A stretch of 15,401 nucleotides of DNA. It comes from Acidobacteriota bacterium. Its GTDB lineage: Bacteria; Acidobacteriota; Terriglobia; Acidiferrales; UBA7541. The stretch covers positions 10,793 through 26,193 of the forward strand of contig PLZZ01000101.1 in NCBI GenBank assembly GCA_003153585.1, in the 5' to 3' direction. The translations under genes and the position numbers were made by a program. Below the pieces are notes generated by a model. That model did no database searches, had not been told where the DNA came from, and saw only the letters and a program-made list of their open reading frames with translations. This document shows positions 14,370 to 15,401 of this stretch, one piece after another. Position 1 is the stretch's first letter, and the number at the start of each line of letters is the position of its first letter.

Positions 14370-15392
14370 CTAACGACTCACCGGCTTGGCCGCAAGCGCA
14401 TTTTTACCGGCGTGGGCCGGTGCTTCGGGCGCGCGCGATGCCCCGAAGACGCGTTCCAGGCGATAGACCGGCTTTTCGCGCGATTCGAAGTGCGTGCGCA
14501 TGAGCAACTCACCGACCAATCCAACGGCTAGCAGTTGAACACCGAATAAACATAACATCATTCCCAAAACGAGAAGAGGTCCGTGCTGAATGAAAATCGA
14601 GACGCCCCAGAAGATCTTCTGCATAAGAAGAACAAATAGAATTGCCGCACCTACAAGCATTCCAAGCAGACCGGTCGGACCGAAAAAGTGCAGGGGCCGA
14701 GTCATGTAACGCATCAGAAAGCGGATGGTGATGATGTCAAAGAAAACGCGTAACGTCCGCGAAATTCCGTAATGTGACTTGCCTCCGGGACGCACGATAT
14801 TTCGGATCGGCACTTCCACGATTTTGGCGCCGTTCCAGGCGGCTAGCGCGGGAATAAACCGGTGCATCTCGCCATAAAGTGGAATGTCCTTAATAATCTC
14901 GCGACGATAGACTTTAAACGTGGTTCCAAAATCGTGGATGTCCACGCCGGAAAGCTTGCTCATCATCCAGTTGGCGATTCGCGAGGGCAGGCGGCGCATT
15001 ATGAAATTGTCCACGCGCTTCTGGCGCCAGCCGCTGACAATGTCGCAATGACTGGCTTCAAGGGCGTCGAGCAGAGTGGGGATGTCGGCGGGGTCGTGCT
15101 GCAGGTCGCCGTCCATCGAAACGATGATGTCCCCGGAAGCGAAGTCGAACCCTGCCGCCAGGGCGGTCGTTTGCCCGTAGTTCCGTTTTAGCCGAAGAAC
15201 GGCCACGCGCGGGTCTTCCTCGGCAATGGCTGCGAGGATTTGCGGCGTAGCGTCCGAGCTTTGGTCGTCCACGTACACGAATTCGACGGGATCATAGCGT
15301 CCAGTCATCACTTCGCTTAGCCGCTGATGCAGCTCACGGACGCTATCCTGCTCGTCGTGAAAAGGGACGACGATCGAGTATCGAGGTGGCAC
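14370..15392 (-). CDS. Membrane-anchored GT2 glycosyltransferase (dolichol-phosphate mannosyltransferase/ArnC-like)
   Basis: The 340-aa protein has a GT2 A-type domain: YSIVVPFHDEQDSV (5-18), FVYVDDQSSDATP with D42 and D43 binding the nucleotide sugar, and SMDGDLQHDP with the D94-x-D96 metal motif. It also has SGVDIHDFGTTFKVYRREI (148-166) and the HRFIPAL acceptor segment (177-183). Two C-terminal membrane helices (about 236-260 and 271-297) follow, so it should transfer a sugar from an NDP-sugar to a polyprenyl phosphate at the cytoplasmic membrane. The sugar cannot be read. The GTG at 15392 is used as start, with AAGG only a few bases before it. The frame remains open to the window edge (S-Q-G before V), so the true start may lie outside. 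It probably heads the minus-strand run of exported proteins that follows. Confidence 0.88.
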   Translation of the reverse strand: MPPRYSIVVPFHDEQDSVRELHQRLSEVMTGRYDPVEFVYVDDQSSDATPQILAAIAEEDPRVAVLRLKRNYGQTTALAAGFDFASGDIIVSMDGDLQHDPADIPTLLDALEASHCDIVSGWRQKRVDNFIMRRLPSRIANWMMSKLSGVDIHDFGTTFKVYRREIIKDIPLYGEMHRFIPALAAWNGAKIVEVPIRNIVRPGGKSHYGISRTLRVFFDIITIRFLMRYMTRPLHFFGPTGLLGMLVGAAILFVLLMQKIFWGVSIFIQHGPLLVLGMMLCLFGVQLLAVGLVGELLMRTHFESREKPVYRLERVFGASRAPEAPAHAGKNALAAKPVSR

Positions 15393-15401
15393 GCCTTGGC
15401 T

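Overview
The window is a stretch of chromosome from a moderately GC-rich, probably soil-dwelling, Gram-negative-type bacterium. Several exported hypothetical proteins look like those I associate with Acidobacteriota: one with a DPWKSKPYQQW...SPW start, a secreted DinB-like protein, and one with a VPAGTFTCQHYR core. The phylum is an inference from memory of family distribution. I see no rRNA, tRNA, CRISPR array, insertion sequence or phage structural gene.

Left part (1-2118, all minus strand): a 98-aa protein, an uncharacterised-nucleotidyltransferase-family protein, and the N-terminal piece of what looks like an HPr-kinase/phosphorylase-related kinase cut by the window edge. A nucleotidyltransferase next to an HprK-like kinase is the pairing known from lasso-peptide tailoring (PsmN/PsmK type), so the cluster of interest may continue to the left. 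Next comes a very large orphan hybrid sensor histidine kinase (2411-5674, minus) with PAS-PAS-PAS-GAF-PAS-HisKA-HATPase-receiver architecture. It is divergent from a RibD-C/dihydrofolate-reductase-like protein (6027-6593, plus), with a 352-bp shared upstream region that holds a 16-bp dyad.

Middle (6663-8324): a minus-strand pair, exported DinB-like then DUF1398 protein, separated by a perfect 10-bp inverted repeat. Opposite them is a plus-strand four-helix membrane protein whose start lies 8 nt behind a consensus TATAAT, suggesting a leaderless message.

Plus-strand block (8423-11860): glycogen branching enzyme glgB with a plausible sigma-70 promoter, then two small exported or membrane-anchored proteins 28 bp apart. 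The two are built from the same repeated beta/alpha module: two copies in the first, about one and a half in the second. The module resembles repeats in YvlB/SHOCT-like proteins of unknown function. This duplicated-module pair is the least described system I see here.

Right part (11920-15401, minus): a ferredoxin-NADP+ reductase (Fpr type) convergent with the module pair. Upstream of it, beyond a strong intrinsic terminator, lie two exported hypothetical proteins and a membrane-anchored GT2 glycosyltransferase that reaches the window edge. Most intergenic gaps are short. The longer ones (249-453, 1627-1821, 2119-2410, 5675-6026) hold only possible control elements.
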